A stretch of DNA of 64,000 nt. Origin: Cellulomonas hominis (lineage in GTDB: Bacteria > Actinomycetota > Actinomycetes > Actinomycetales > Cellulomonadaceae). A program made the position numbers and the translations under genes. The stretch covers positions 2,976,001 through 3,040,000 of the forward strand of contig NZ_JACHDN010000001.1 in NCBI RefSeq assembly GCF_014201095.1. Reading direction: 5' to 3'. The number at the start of each line of letters is the position of its first letter. Position 1 is the stretch's first letter. Under the pieces are notes generated by a model that saw nothing but the letters and a program-made list of their open reading frames with translations, did no database searches and was not told where the DNA came from. Below, piece after piece: positions 54,722 through 63,483 of this stretch.

Positions 54722-55491
54722 GCGGTGCCGCCTCCCGCGGGCTCGAGGGCGTAGCCGACTCCGTGCACCGTCCGGATCAGGTCGGAGCCGAGCTTCCTGC
54801 GCAGAGCCTTCACATGCGAGTCCACGGTGCGGGTCCCGGAGGCGTCCACCCAGTCCCAGACCTCGGCCAGCAGGCGCTCGCGGGTGAGCACGGTGCGCGG
54901 GCTCGCGGCCAGGGCGAGCAGCAGGTCGAACTCGGTCGGCGTCAGGTGCACCTCGGTGCCGTCGCGGTGCACCCGGCGCTGGGCGCGGTCGATCACGACG
55001 TCGCCGACGGCGACCGGCGGCTCCGCCTCGGGGGCGGACGCGGCGCGCTCCGCGGCCAGGGCGGCGCGCTGCTGGCGGCGCAGCAGGGCCTTGACCCGGG
55101 CGACCAGCTCGCGCATCGAGAACGGCTTGGTCATGTAGTCGTCCGCGCCGACGCCCAGACCGATGAGCATGTCGGTCTCGTCGTCGCGGGCCGTCAGCAT
55201 GAGCACGGGCACGGGGCGGTCGGCCTGGATGCGGCGGCACACCTCGAGGCCGTCGATGCCCGGCAGCATGACGTCGAGCACCACGACGTCGGGGTCGAGG
55301 CGGGCCGCGGCGTCGACCGCCTGCAGGCCGTCCCCGACGGTCTCGACCTGCCAGCCCTCGGCGGAGAGCCGGCGGGCGACCGCCGTCGCGATGGCGGGCT
55401 CGTCCTCGACGACGAGCACCGTGGTGGACGCGGCGCCCGGGGTGCCGGCAGGGCTGCCGGCGGCGGCGCCGGGGCGGGATGCGAACGTCAT
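54718..55491 (-). CDS. OmpR-family response regulator
   Basis: Response regulator (257 aa). After a 22-residue Ala/Gly/Pro-rich head, the receiver domain shows VLVVEDEPA, phospho-acceptor Asp73 in VVVLDVMLPG, and Lys in YMTKPFSMREL. A linker of about 25 residues leads into the winged-helix domain with TPTEFDLLLALAASPRTVLT and RTVDSHVKALRRKLGSDLIR. The ATG at 55491 is used; starting at the receiver would remove the head. It is translationally coupled to the downstream kinase. Targets probably include the adjacent ABC-2 genes, by inference. Confidence 0.9.
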   Translation of the reverse strand: MTFASRPGAAAGSPAGTPGAASTTVLVVEDEPAIATAVARRLSAEGWQVETVGDGLQAVDAAARLDPDVVVLDVMLPGIDGLEVCRRIQADRPVPVLMLTARDDETDMLIGLGVGADDYMTKPFSMRELVARVKALLRRQQRAALAAERAASAPEAEPPVAVGDVVIDRAQRRVHRDGTEVHLTPTEFDLLLALAASPRTVLTRERLLAEVWDWVDASGTRTVDSHVKALRRKLGSDLIRTVHGVGYALEPAGGGTA

Positions 55492-55525
55492 CGACCCAGC
55501 GTAGAGCGCGCGTGTGGAGGTTTCG

Positions 55526-55678
55526 TATGATCGACCCCACCATGAGCAGCTCAAGTCGCTGCCGGCGTCGTTCCCGGGCCGCCGAGCCCGGGGGAGACCA
55601 TGCCGGCCCCTCCTGCCTCCTGACCCCGCCCGCCCGCGCCGTCGTGCGCCGCGCGGCGACCCCCGCGGGGGGTGACCC
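55526..55678 (+). promoter_or_regulatory. Leader region of the CNNM operon with a possible small ORF
   Basis: TATGAT (55526-55531) is a good -10; no strong -35 is seen. An ATG at 55542, ten bases further, opens a 47-codon Ser/Arg-rich frame (MSSSSRCRRRSRAAEP) that ends at 55685, overlapping the GTG of the first CNNM gene at 55679. It may be a leader peptide coupled to the CNNM gene. The length would also accommodate a metal-responsive RNA element, but I could not match a known riboswitch. Confidence 0.35.
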
Positions 55679-56998
55679 GTGCTGACCGAGTGGCTGCTCG
55701 TGCTGCTCGGCGTCGTCCTGACCGCGGGCACGGCGGTGTTCGTCGCCAGCGAGTTCTCGCTGGTCACGCTCGACCCGGGTGTCGTGGAGGGGCAGACCCG
55801 CCCCGACGACCGCCGGGGGCAGAGCGTGCTCAAGGCGCTGCGCCGGCTGTCCACCGAGCTGTCCGGTGCGCAGGTCGGCATCACGGTGACCACCGTGCTG
55901 CTCGGCTACACGACGCAGCCCGCGGTGAACCGGCTCCTGGCCGAGCCGCTGCGGGACTCGTTCCTCGGCGTGGCGGCCGGCGGCGCCGTGGCGGTGGTGC
56001 TGACCCTGGTCCTGGTCAACGGGTTCTCGATGCTGTTCGGCGAGCTGGTGCCGAAGAACTTCGCGATCAGCCGCCCGCTCGGCACCGCCCGGTGGGTCGC
56101 GCCGCTGCAGGCCGGGTTCACCTCGGCGCTGCGGCCGCTGATCACCCTGTTCAACTCCTCGGCGAACGCGCTGCTGCGCCGGGTGGGCGTCGAGCCCCGC
56201 GAGGAGCTGTCCGGCGGGCGGTCGCCGCAGGAGCTGGCGGCGCTGGTGAAGCGGTCCGCGCAGGTCGGCACCCTCGACGAGTCGACCGCCGTGCTGCTCA
56301 CGAACTCGATCGAGTTCACCGACCTCACCGCCGTGGACGTGATGACGGACCGGCAGCGGGTGGTCGTGCTCCGCCGGGACGACACGGCGACCGACGTCGT
56401 GCGGCTGTCCCGGGAGACCGGGCACTCCCGGTTCCCGGTGATCGGCGACGACTCCGACGACATCGTCGGGCTGGTGCACCTGCGCCGGGCGATCGCGGTG
56501 CCGTACGAGCGCCGCGGCGAGGTCCCGGCCGCCGCCCTCATGGTGGACGCCCCGCGCGTCCCCGAGACCGTGCACCTCGGGCCGCTGCTGGTCGAGCTGC
56601 GCGAGCACGGCATCCAGATGGCCGTCGTGGTCGACGAGTACGGCGGCACCTCCGGGGTCGTGACGCTCGAGGACGTCGTCGAGGAGCTGGTGGGGGACGT
56701 CGCGGACGAGCACGACCGCCGCCGCACGAACGCCTCCCGGCGCGCGGACGGCGCCTGGGTGGTGTCCGGGCTGCTGCGGCCCGACGAGCTCACCGAGACC
56801 ACAGGCCTGGTCGTGCCGGAGGACGGGCCCTACGAGACGCTCGGCGGCCTCGTCATGGCCGCGCTCGGGCGGGTGCCCGAGGTCGGGGACGAGGTCGTCG
56901 CCGACGACGTCCGGCTGCGCGTCGAGTCGATGAACCGGCGGCGCGTCGAGCGGGTCGTCGTGCAGCCGGCCGCCGGAGCCGAGGGGAGCGACCGATGA
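55679..56998 (+). CDS. CNNM/CBS-domain (hemolysin C/CorC-like) membrane protein 1
   Basis: Predicted 439-aa protein. The N-terminal CNNM transmembrane domain has ASEFSLVTLD, LSGAQVGITVTTVLLGYTTQ and VNGFSMLFGELVPKNFAISR. Two CBS motifs follow, including TAVDVMTDRQRVVVL and MAVVVDEYGGTSGVVTLEDV with VVEELVGDV, and a C-terminal CorC_HlyC domain. The family is linked to Mg2+ or Co2+ transport and resistance. The GTG at 55679 is the only start retaining the first helix. A second CNNM gene overlaps its stop by four bases. Confidence 0.9.
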   Translation: MLTEWLLVLLGVVLTAGTAVFVASEFSLVTLDPGVVEGQTRPDDRRGQSVLKALRRLSTELSGAQVGITVTTVLLGYTTQPAVNRLLAEPLRDSFLGVAAGGAVAVVLTLVLVNGFSMLFGELVPKNFAISRPLGTARWVAPLQAGFTSALRPLITLFNSSANALLRRVGVEPREELSGGRSPQELAALVKRSAQVGTLDESTAVLLTNSIEFTDLTAVDVMTDRQRVVVLRRDDTATDVVRLSRETGHSRFPVIGDDSDDIVGLVHLRRAIAVPYERRGEVPAAALMVDAPRVPETVHLGPLLVELREHGIQMAVVVDEYGGTSGVVTLEDVVEELVGDVADEHDRRRTNASRRADGAWVVSGLLRPDELTETTGLVVPEDGPYETLGGLVMAALGRVPEVGDEVVADDVRLRVESMNRRRVERVVVQPAAGAEGSDR

Positions 56999-58041
56999 GC
57001 AACGGGGTCGCCCTCGCCCTGGCCGTCGCGCTGCTGGCCGGCAACGCGTTCTTCGTCGCGGCCGAGTTCGCGATCATCTCCGCCCGCCGGTCCGCGATCG
57101 AGCCGCTCGCCCAGGGCGGCGACCGCCGGGCGACCACCGTCCTGTGGGCCATGGAGCACGTGTCGCTCATGCTGGCGTGCGCGCAGCTCGGCGTCACGGT
57201 CTGCTCGACCAGCCTCGGCCTGGTGGCGGAGCCCGCCATCGCGCACCTGATCGAGGACCCGCTGTACGCCCTCGGGGTCAGCACGAGCCTGGCGCACCCG
57301 ATCGCGTTCGTCGTGGCGCTGCTCGTGGTCGTCTACCTGCACGTCGTGCTGGGCGAGATGGTGCCGAAGAACCTCGCCGTGTCCGGCCCGGACCGGGCGG
57401 TGCTGGTGTTCGGCCCGCCGCTGGTCTGGCTGGCGCGGGTGGTGCGGCCCGTGATCTTCGCGCTCAACTGGGTCGCCAACCACGTGCTGCGGCTGTTCCG
57501 GGTGGACCCGCGCGACGAGGTCGCGTCGGCGTTCACCGCCGAGGAGGTGCAGTCCATCGTCCAGCAGTCGCAGGCCGAGGGGCTGCTCGCGGACGAGCAG
57601 GGGCTGCTGTCGGGGGCGATCGAGTTCTCCGACCGCACCGCGGCGGACGTCATGGTGCCGGTGGCGGACCTCGTCCCGGTGCCCGCCGACGTCACGCCGG
57701 ACGACGTCGAACGCCTGGTCGCCCGGACCGGGTACAGCCGGTTCCCCGTGCTCGGCCGGGACGGCAGCCCCACCGGCTACCTGCACGTGAAGGACGTGCT
57801 GTACGCGGACGACGAGTCCCGGCGGCTGCCCGTGCCGACGTGGCGGGTGCGCGCGCTCGCCGTCGTCGCCCCCGGGGACGAGGTGGAGGAGGCGCTCGCC
57901 GCGATGCAGCGCTCCGGCGTGCACCTCGCGCGGGTCGAGGAGGAGGGCCGGGCGGTCGGCGTGGTCTTCCTGGAGGACATCCTCGAGGAGCTGGTCGGCG
58001 AGGTCCGGGACGCGATGCAGCGGGGCGCGATCCGGCACTAG
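56995..58041 (+). CDS. CNNM/CBS-domain membrane protein 2
   Basis: Paralogue of the preceding protein (348 aa) lacking the C-terminal CorC_HlyC domain. CNNM features are FVAAEFAIISARRSAIEPLA, LGVTVCSTSLGLVAEPAIAH and LHVVLGEMVPKNLAVSGPDR. The CBS pair includes TAADVMVPVADLVPVPADVT and VGVVFLEDILEELVGEV. The ATG at 56995 overlaps the previous stop (ATGA). Tandem CNNM genes, one with and one without the C-terminal domain, are common in actinobacteria and may form a hetero-oligomer. A weak hairpin (CCGGGT/ACCCGG, 58054-58072) follows. Confidence 0.9.
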   Translation: MSNGVALALAVALLAGNAFFVAAEFAIISARRSAIEPLAQGGDRRATTVLWAMEHVSLMLACAQLGVTVCSTSLGLVAEPAIAHLIEDPLYALGVSTSLAHPIAFVVALLVVVYLHVVLGEMVPKNLAVSGPDRAVLVFGPPLVWLARVVRPVIFALNWVANHVLRLFRVDPRDEVASAFTAEEVQSIVQQSQAEGLLADEQGLLSGAIEFSDRTAADVMVPVADLVPVPADVTPDDVERLVARTGYSRFPVLGRDGSPTGYLHVKDVLYADDESRRLPVPTWRVRALAVVAPGDEVEEALAAMQRSGVHLARVEEEGRAVGVVFLEDILEELVGEVRDAMQRGAIRH

Positions 58042-58163
58042 CCGGGCGGTTCGCCGGGTTCGACTGACCCGGACGTGGGACCTTCGTCACACGTTCGGGT
58101 CACCCCGGTGGGTGATTCCCCACGACACGCCGATGATCCGTCAACGAACTTCCCGGCAGGGGG

Positions 58164-58192
58164 TTGGAGCGGGGCGTCGGCGCCGTTATGGT
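58164..58192 (+). promoter_or_regulatory. Promoter of the VanY-like gene
   Basis: TTGGAG (58164-58169), a 17-base spacer and TATGGT (58187-58192) make one of the best housekeeping promoters in the window. The start site would be near 58199, leaving a leader of about 90 bases before the GTG. Confidence 0.7.
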
Positions 58193-58288
58193 TTCGTGAT
58201 CGCCCTCCCGGTCAGCAGGTCCCGCGCGGTCTCGCGCGCCCGCTCGGAGGAGGGTCGCCCTCGTCCGTCAGCGAGCATCGGAGGTCCC

Positions 58289-59146
58289 GTGGCGTCGCAC
58301 AGCGCGCAGCCCGCCGCCACCGGTTCGCCGACCCGTCGCCAGCTCCGCGAGGCGGCGGCCCGCGCGGCCTCCGCGCCCGCTGGTGCCGCGCCCGCCGAGG
58401 CCGACCCCGCGATCCCCGCCCGCCGCTCGCCGTCCAACCCGCTCGCGCGCTGGGGCACCCGCGCCGGGGTCCTGCTGACCATCGCCGCGGTGACCGTGGC
58501 GGTGCCGCTGTCGCAGGAGGCGGCGCGCAGCGACGACACGTTCACCGACGCCGAGGCCGACGCGACGCTGCCGACCACCGTCGAGGCGCTGACGTCGTCC
58601 GCGTCGGTCGTGCTGCCGCCCGCCTCGCTCGTGTCCTCCGACGCGACCGCGCTGCGCGCCGAGGTGGGCGCCAGCCGCAGCGAGGACCGCGAGATCCTGC
58701 CCGGCTGCAGCGGCGAGGCCGGCACCGGCAGCGCCAACGGCCAGCTCCCCGCGTCGGACCTCTGCTACCTCTGGGACGGCAGCACGAAGCTGCGCGCCGA
58801 CGCCGCGGAGGCGCTCGCCGAGCTGAACGAGATGTGGGTGACCCGGTTCGGCACCGACCTGTGCCTGTCGAGCGGCTACCGCACCCTCGCCGAGCAGCGC
58901 GCGGTGAAGGCCCAGAAGGGCGGCCTGGCCGCCCCCGCCGGGCGCAGCAACCACGGCTGGGGCCTCGCGGTCGACCTGTGCAGCTCGCAGACCACCGGCG
59001 CGCAGTGGGAGTGGCTGAACGAGAACGCGCCGGTGTTCGGCTGGGAGAACCCCGCGTGGGCCCGGCCGGGCGGCAGCGGCCCCTACGAGCGCTGGCACTG
59101 GGAGTACACCAAGGGCGTCATGGCCGACGGCGAGTACTACGGCTGA
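58289..59146 (+). CDS. VanY-like D-alanyl-D-alanine carboxypeptidase (peptidase M15)
   Basis: Peptidoglycan-trimming zinc peptidase (285 aa). A cytoplasmic basic head and a single helix (GVLLTIAAVTVAVPLSQEAA) anchor it, with the catalytic domain outside. The M15B zinc site is readable: SSGYRTLAEQRAVK, then SNHGWGLAVDLCSSQ (His and Asp ligands) and ERWHWEYTKG (catalytic region and third ligand). Three cysteines (ILPGCSG, SDLCYLW and DLCLSSG) could include a disulfide. The GTG at 58289 has GGAGG upstream and fits the promoter; an in-frame start 59 codons earlier precedes the promoter. Confidence 0.88.
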   Translation: MASHSAQPAATGSPTRRQLREAAARAASAPAGAAPAEADPAIPARRSPSNPLARWGTRAGVLLTIAAVTVAVPLSQEAARSDDTFTDAEADATLPTTVEALTSSASVVLPPASLVSSDATALRAEVGASRSEDREILPGCSGEAGTGSANGQLPASDLCYLWDGSTKLRADAAEALAELNEMWVTRFGTDLCLSSGYRTLAEQRAVKAQKGGLAAPAGRSNHGWGLAVDLCSSQTTGAQWEWLNENAPVFGWENPAWARPGGSGPYERWHWEYTKGVMADGEYYG

Positions 59147-59163
59147 CGTCCCCCCGACACGAG

Positions 59164-59195
59164 GAAGCCCCCGCCGGTGATCCGGCGGGGGCTTC
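59164..59195. terminator. Bidirectional terminator after the VanY-like gene
   Basis: GAAGCCCCCGCCGG (59164-59177) pairs with 59182-59195 over 14 perfect base pairs, with a TGAT loop. It lies 17 bases after the VanY-like stop and 23 bases before the convergent epimerase stop, so it can end both transcripts. Confidence 0.88.
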
Positions 59196-59218
59196 GTCGT
59201 CCGTGCGGGCGGGCCGGC

Positions 59219-60136
59219 TCAGGCCAGCGTCATGCCCCACGCCACCTCGTGCGTGGCGCCGGGCGCCAGGCGGACCAGCCGCTCGCCGGTGCGGAACGCG
59301 TCCGCGATGCAGCTCATCGGCTCCGCGGCCACGCCCCGGCGCGCGATGCGCGGGATGCCGTTGCCGGTGCACACCTGCCAGGTGTCCATCGAGCCGTCCA
59401 TCCACATGGCGGCGCCGCGGCCGTCGGCGCCCGTGAGCACGATCCAGGACAGGCCGTCGGCGTCCCGGGTCACGTCGACGAACGCGTCGTCCAGCGCGAC
59501 GCCGACCAGGGGCTGCGGGGTGCGGCGGTCCTCGGCGCCGGACAGCGGCCGGGTGCCGGTCGGCAGCAGGCGCGGGTCGTTGGTGACCTGCGAGGTGGCG
59601 TCGACGCGCAGGGTGCACTCGTCGACCGTGCCGTCGCCGGGGGAGAGCCACGGGTGGAACCCGATGCCGTACGGGGCGTCCGTGCCGGACAGGTTGGTCG
59701 CGGCGACGTGCACGCGCAGGCCGGCGTCGGACAGCGCGTACGTGACGTCGAGGCGCAGCGACCACGGGTAGCCGGGGGTCGGCACCAGGTCGTGCCGCAG
59801 CGTCACGGAGGCGTCGTCGCCCGCGACCCGCTCGAACCGGACGTGCGCCACGAGGCCGTGCAGGGCGGTCATGCGGTCGGGCTCGGTGACGGGGACCTGG
59901 TACTCGGTCCCGTCCCAGGTGTACTGCCCGTCGCCCAGCCGGTTGGGCCAGGGGGCGAGCACGGCCCCGGAGTAGGCGGGGGCGAGGGCGTCCTCGGCGA
60001 ACGGGAGCACGACGTCGCGGCCGTCGACCGCGTAGGTGCGGACGCTGGCGCCGACCTCCGCGATCGTGGCGCGGTGCGCGCCGTGGGCGAGGTGGTACTG
60101 GCGTCCGGAGGGGGGCAGCGGTGTCGGCAACGTCAC
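59219..60136 (-). CDS. Aldose 1-epimerase family protein
   Basis: Sugar mutarotase-fold enzyme (305 aa) interconverting alpha and beta anomers of hexoses. Family motifs include [18 protein letters not shown] (substrate Arg), [17 protein letters not shown] (His) and [15 protein letters not shown] (catalytic His), with [20 protein letters not shown] and a late Glu in GVAAEPMSC. The GTG at 60136 has only a weak site; another GTG lies three codons upstream. It is divergent from prfB, and the 75-base gap holds the prfB -10. The natural sugar is unknown. Confidence 0.87.
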   Translation of the reverse strand: MTLPTPLPPSGRQYHLAHGAHRATIAEVGASVRTYAVDGRDVVLPFAEDALAPAYSGAVLAPWPNRLGDGQYTWDGTEYQVPVTEPDRMTALHGLVAHVRFERVAGDDASVTLRHDLVPTPGYPWSLRLDVTYALSDAGLRVHVAATNLSGTDAPYGIGFHPWLSPGDGTVDECTLRVDATSQVTNDPRLLPTGTRPLSGAEDRRTPQPLVGVALDDAFVDVTRDADGLSWIVLTGADGRGAAMWMDGSMDTWQVCTGNGIPRIARRGVAAEPMSCIADAFRTGERLVRLAPGATHEVAWGMTLA

Positions 60137-60197
60137 GTCCCACACCGTAGTGGCTGCCGGGGACACCCCCGTGCGCGTGCGACGGCGCGTCACCCGG

Positions 60198-60203
60198 TAG
60201 CCT
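60198..60203 (+). promoter_or_regulatory. prfB -10 element (likely leaderless transcript)
   Basis: TAGCCT lies eight bases before the GTG start of prfB, and no Shine-Dalgarno sequence is present, which together suggest a leaderless mRNA. A convincing -35 was not found. Confidence 0.45.
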
Positions 60204-60211
60204 GGACCGTC

Positions 60212-61321
60212 GTGGCAGCCACCGACTTCCCCGCCGAGATCCGCGACCTGCGCAGCACGCTCCAGTCGATCCAGGCGGTGTCCGACCCCACGGCCCTCCG
60301 CGCGAAGATCGCCGACCTCTCCGAGCAGGCGTCCGCGCCCGACCTGTGGGACGACCCCGAGTCGGCCCAGAAGGTCACCAGCGCCCTCAGCGCGGCGCAG
60401 GCCGAGCTCGACCGCGTCGACAAGCTCGGCGGCCGGATCGACGACCTGGAGACCCTCGTCGAGCTCGCGGCGGAGGAGGACGACGCCGACACGCTCGCCG
60501 AGGCGGAGGCGGAGCTCACGTCGATCAGCAGGGACCTGGGCGAGCTCGAGGTCCGCACGCTGCTGAACGGCGAGTACGACCAGCGCGAGGCCGTCGTGAC
60601 GATCCGCGCGGGCGCCGGCGGCGTCGACGCGGCGGACTTCGCCGAGATGCTCATGCGCATGTACCTGCGCTGGGCCGAGCGGCACGGCTACCCGACCGCG
60701 GTCCTCGACACCTCCTACGCGGAGGAGGCGGGCCTGAAGTCCGCGACCTTCGAGGTGAAGGCGCCGTACGCGTTCGGGCACCTGTCCGTCGAGGCCGGGA
60801 CGCACCGGCTGGTGCGCATCTCCCCGTTCGACAACCAGGGCCGGCGGCAGACGTCGTTCGCCGCGGTCGAGGTCATCCCGCTCATCGAGCAGAGCGACGA
60901 CAACATCGAGATCCCCGAGTCCGAGATCAAGGTCGACGTGTTCCGCTCGTCCGGCCCCGGCGGGCAGTCGGTCAACACGACCGACTCCGCCGTCCGCATG
61001 ACCCACCTGCCGACCGGCATCGTCGTGTCGATGCAGAACGAGAAGTCGCAGATCCAGAACCGCGCCGCGGCGCTGCGCGTCCTGCAGTCCCGCCTGCTGC
61101 TCGTCCGCAAAGCCGAGGAGGACGCGAAGAAGAAGGAGCTCGCGGGGGACATCAAGGCGTCCTGGGGCGACCAGATGCGGTCGTACGTGCTCCACCCGTA
61201 CCAGATGGTCAAGGACCTGCGCACCGAGCACGAGGTCGGCAACACGTCGGGCGTGTTCGACGGGGACATCGACGGGTTCATCGAGGCCGGCATCCGCTGG
61301 CGCCGCTCGGCCCAGAACTGA
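60212..61321 (+). CDS. prfB: Peptide chain release factor 2
   Basis: Terminates translation at UGA and UAA (369 aa). The tripeptide codon-recognition motif is SPF in [17 protein letters not shown], and the peptidyl-hydrolysis GGQ motif lies in [17 protein letters not shown]. The N-terminal helical domain is complete. The frame runs without an in-frame UGA or a frameshift site, so the programmed +1 frameshift autoregulation seen in many bacteria is absent. The start is the GTG at 60212 ([13 protein letters not shown]). Confidence 0.96.
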   Translation: MAATDFPAEIRDLRSTLQSIQAVSDPTALRAKIADLSEQASAPDLWDDPESAQKVTSALSAAQAELDRVDKLGGRIDDLETLVELAAEEDDADTLAEAEAELTSISRDLGELEVRTLLNGEYDQREAVVTIRAGAGGVDAADFAEMLMRMYLRWAERHGYPTAVLDTSYAEEAGLKSATFEVKAPYAFGHLSVEAGTHRLVRISPFDNQGRRQTSFAAVEVIPLIEQSDDNIEIPESEIKVDVFRSSGPGGQSVNTTDSAVRMTHLPTGIVVSMQNEKSQIQNRAAALRVLQSRLLLVRKAEEDAKKKELAGDIKASWGDQMRSYVLHPYQMVKDLRTEHEVGNTSGVFDGDIDGFIEAGIRWRRSAQN

Positions 61322-61387
61322 CCCCCAGCGGGTCACGGTTCGGGGTCGTTCCGCGGCCGACCCTTGCGCACGCTGGCGCGACGCTCA

Positions 61388-61408
61388 TATGTTGTCGCTC
61401 GCAACATA
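61388..61408. promoter_or_regulatory. Operator-like inverted repeat upstream of the sugar importer
   Basis: TATGTTG (61388-61394) and CAACATA (61402-61408) form a perfect 7-bp dyad around TCGCTCG, about 58 bases before the receptor gene start. Arm and spacer lengths fit a LacI- or ROK-family repressor site for sugar-inducible transport genes. It stands out as A+T-rich and probably overlaps the promoter. Confidence 0.65.
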
Positions 61409-61466
61409 GTCCGCGCCCAGGCACGGAACGCGCGCACCCGGGCGCCGTCCAACGCAAGGGGGACCG

Positions 61467-62582
61467 ATGCGACGAAGCATGTTCCTGGCGACGGCGGCCG
61501 TCACGGCCACCGGGTTGCTGCTGGCGGGGTGTGCCAGCGGCGACGACTCGTCCGGCGGGAGCACGGAGACCGAGGGCGGGACCACCACCGCCAAGGTCGG
61601 CGTGATCCTGCCCGACTCCAAGTCGTCCGCGCGGTGGGAGACCGCCGACCGCAAGTACCTGGAGGAGGCGTTCCAGGCGGCGGGGGTCGACTACGACATC
61701 CAGAACGCGCAGGGTGACAAGACGCAGTTCCAGACGATCGCCGACCAGATGATCACCAGCGGCGTCAACGTGCTGATGATCGTCAACCTCGACTCCGGCT
61801 CCGGCAAGGCCGTGCTGTCCAAGGCCCAGTCCCAGGGCATAGCGACGATCGACTACGACCGCCTCACCCTCGGCGGCGGGGCCGACTACTACGTCTCGTT
61901 CGACAACGTCGAGGTCGGCCGGCTGCAGGGGCAGGGGCTCGAGAAGTGCCTGACCGACGCCGGGAAGACGACCGCGAACATCGTCTACCTCAACGGCTCG
62001 CCGACCGACAACAACGCGACGCTGTTCAACGAGGGCGCCGTGGAGGCGCTGTCCACGAAGGTCGACGGCGGCGAGTACACCGTGGTCGCCGACCAGGCCG
62101 TGCCCGACTGGGACAACCAGCAGGCCGGCACGATCTTCGAGCAGATGTACACCGAGACCGGCGGGAAGATCGACGGGGTGCTCGCGGCGAACGACGGCCT
62201 CGGCAACGCGGCGATCGCGATCCTCAAGAAGAACGGGGTCAACGGCACCGTGCCGGTCACGGGCCAGGACGCCACCGACCAGGGGCTGCAGAACATCCTG
62301 GCCGGCGACCAGTGCATGACGGTCTACAAGGCGGTCAAGAAGGAGGCCGACGCGGCCGCCGCGCTGGCCGTCGCCCTGGCCGACGGGGAGGACCCCTCGG
62401 ACCAGGCGACCGCGACCGTCACCGACACCGAGTCGGGCGAGGACGTCGCCTCGGTGCTGCTCTCGCCCGAGGCGATCTACTTCGACGACGTGAAGGACGT
62501 CATCGCCGACGGCTACACCACGAAGGAGAACGTCTGCACCGCCGAGCTCGCCGACGCGTGCGCCCAGGCGGGCATCTCCTGA
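61467..62582 (+). CDS. Monosaccharide ABC transporter substrate-binding lipoprotein
   Basis: Extracytoplasmic receptor (371 aa) with a lipobox LLAGCASG. The type I periplasmic-binding fold begins KVGVILPDSKSSARWETADR, with DQMITSGVNVLMIVNLDSGS, VSFDNVEVGRLQGQGLEKCL and VLAANDGLGNAAIAILKKNG, closely resembling XylF/ChvE-type receptors for D-xylose and related sugars. The ATG at 61467 has a GGGGGA site. It is the first gene of a receptor-ATPase-permease operon under an operator-like dyad. Xylose is a good guess for a plant-polymer degrader, but the sugar is not proven. Confidence 0.88.
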   Translation: MRRSMFLATAAVTATGLLLAGCASGDDSSGGSTETEGGTTTAKVGVILPDSKSSARWETADRKYLEEAFQAAGVDYDIQNAQGDKTQFQTIADQMITSGVNVLMIVNLDSGSGKAVLSKAQSQGIATIDYDRLTLGGGADYYVSFDNVEVGRLQGQGLEKCLTDAGKTTANIVYLNGSPTDNNATLFNEGAVEALSTKVDGGEYTVVADQAVPDWDNQQAGTIFEQMYTETGGKIDGVLAANDGLGNAAIAILKKNGVNGTVPVTGQDATDQGLQNILAGDQCMTVYKAVKKEADAAAALAVALADGEDPSDQATATVTDTESGEDVASVLLSPEAIYFDDVKDVIADGYTTKENVCTAELADACAQAGIS

Positions 62583-62649
62583 CGCTCCCGCGACCCGGGG
62601 CGGCCCGCGCGGTCGCCCCGGGTCGTCCCCGCCCGAGACGAGGTGGACG

Positions 62650-63483
62650 ATGACCGAGACCGTCGCCGACGACCGCCCCACCGCCCCCGACGCGTCCCCG
62701 CCGACGCTCGAGGTCCGCGGCGGGCACAAGAACTTCGGGGCCGTGCACGCGCTGCGCGGCGTGGACCTCGTGGCCTGCGCGGGGGAGGTCACCGCGCTGG
62801 TCGGGGACAACGGCGCCGGCAAGTCGACGCTCATCAAGTGCGTCGCGGGCATCTACCCGTTCGACGCCGGCGAGGTGCTGTTCCAGGGCCGGCCGGCGCG
62901 GATCTCGGACCCCGCGGCGGCGAACGAGCTCGGCATCGAGGTCGTCTACCAGGACCTCGCGCTGTGCGACAACCTCGACATCGTCCACAACATGTTCCTG
63001 GGCCGGGAGCTCCGCAAGGGGATCCGCCTGGACGAGGACGCGATGGAGACCCGGGCCGCGCAGGTGCTGGCGTCGCTGTCGGTGCGGACCGTGCGGTCCA
63101 TCCGGCAGCACGTCGCGAGCCTGTCCGGCGGGCAGCGGCAGACCGTGGCGATCGCCCGCGCCGTGCTGTGGAACTCCACGCTCGTGATCCTCGACGAGCC
63201 GACCGCGGCGCTCGGGGTCGCGCAGACCGAGCAGGTGCTGCAGCTCGTGCGCCGGCTCGCCGACGCCGGGCTCGCGGTGATCCTGGTCAGCCACAACATG
63301 AACGACGTGTTCGCGGTCGCGGACTCCATCTCGGTGCTCTACCTCGGGCAGACGGCCGCGCAGGTGCGGGCCGCCTCGACCAGCCGGGCCGAGATCATCG
63401 AGCTCATCACCAGCGGCTCCATGGGCGCCGGGCGACCGGCCGGCCCGCCCGCGGGCCCGAGCACCGACGGGAGCCCGTCATGA
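62650..63483 (+). CDS. Monosaccharide ABC transporter ATPase (single nucleotide-binding domain)
   Basis: Cytoplasmic ATPase (277 aa). Walker A is GDNGAGKSTLIK, the signature SLSGGQRQTVAIARAVL, Walker B LVILDEPTAALGVAQ and the H-loop VILVSHNMNDV. Classical XylG, AraG and MglA proteins carry two such domains in about 500 residues; this one has one and must act as a homodimer, as in the FrcA-type subgroup. The ATG at 62650 follows a weak GACGAGG site. The permease gene overlaps its stop by four bases. Confidence 0.9.
   Translation: MTETVADDRPTAPDASPPTLEVRGGHKNFGAVHALRGVDLVACAGEVTALVGDNGAGKSTLIKCVAGIYPFDAGEVLFQGRPARISDPAAANELGIEVVYQDLALCDNLDIVHNMFLGRELRKGIRLDEDAMETRAAQVLASLSVRTVRSIRQHVASLSGGQRQTVAIARAVLWNSTLVILDEPTAALGVAQTEQVLQLVRRLADAGLAVILVSHNMNDVFAVADSISVLYLGQTAAQVRAASTSRAEIIELITSGSMGAGRPAGPPAGPSTDGSPS

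Noticed and set aside
58042..58288. Riboswitch (c-di-AMP type) before the VanY-like peptidase gene
   Set aside because: Such peptidases are often under c-di-AMP riboswitches in actinobacteria, but the conserved core strings are not present, and the promoter at 58164-58192 leaves only a 90-base leader.
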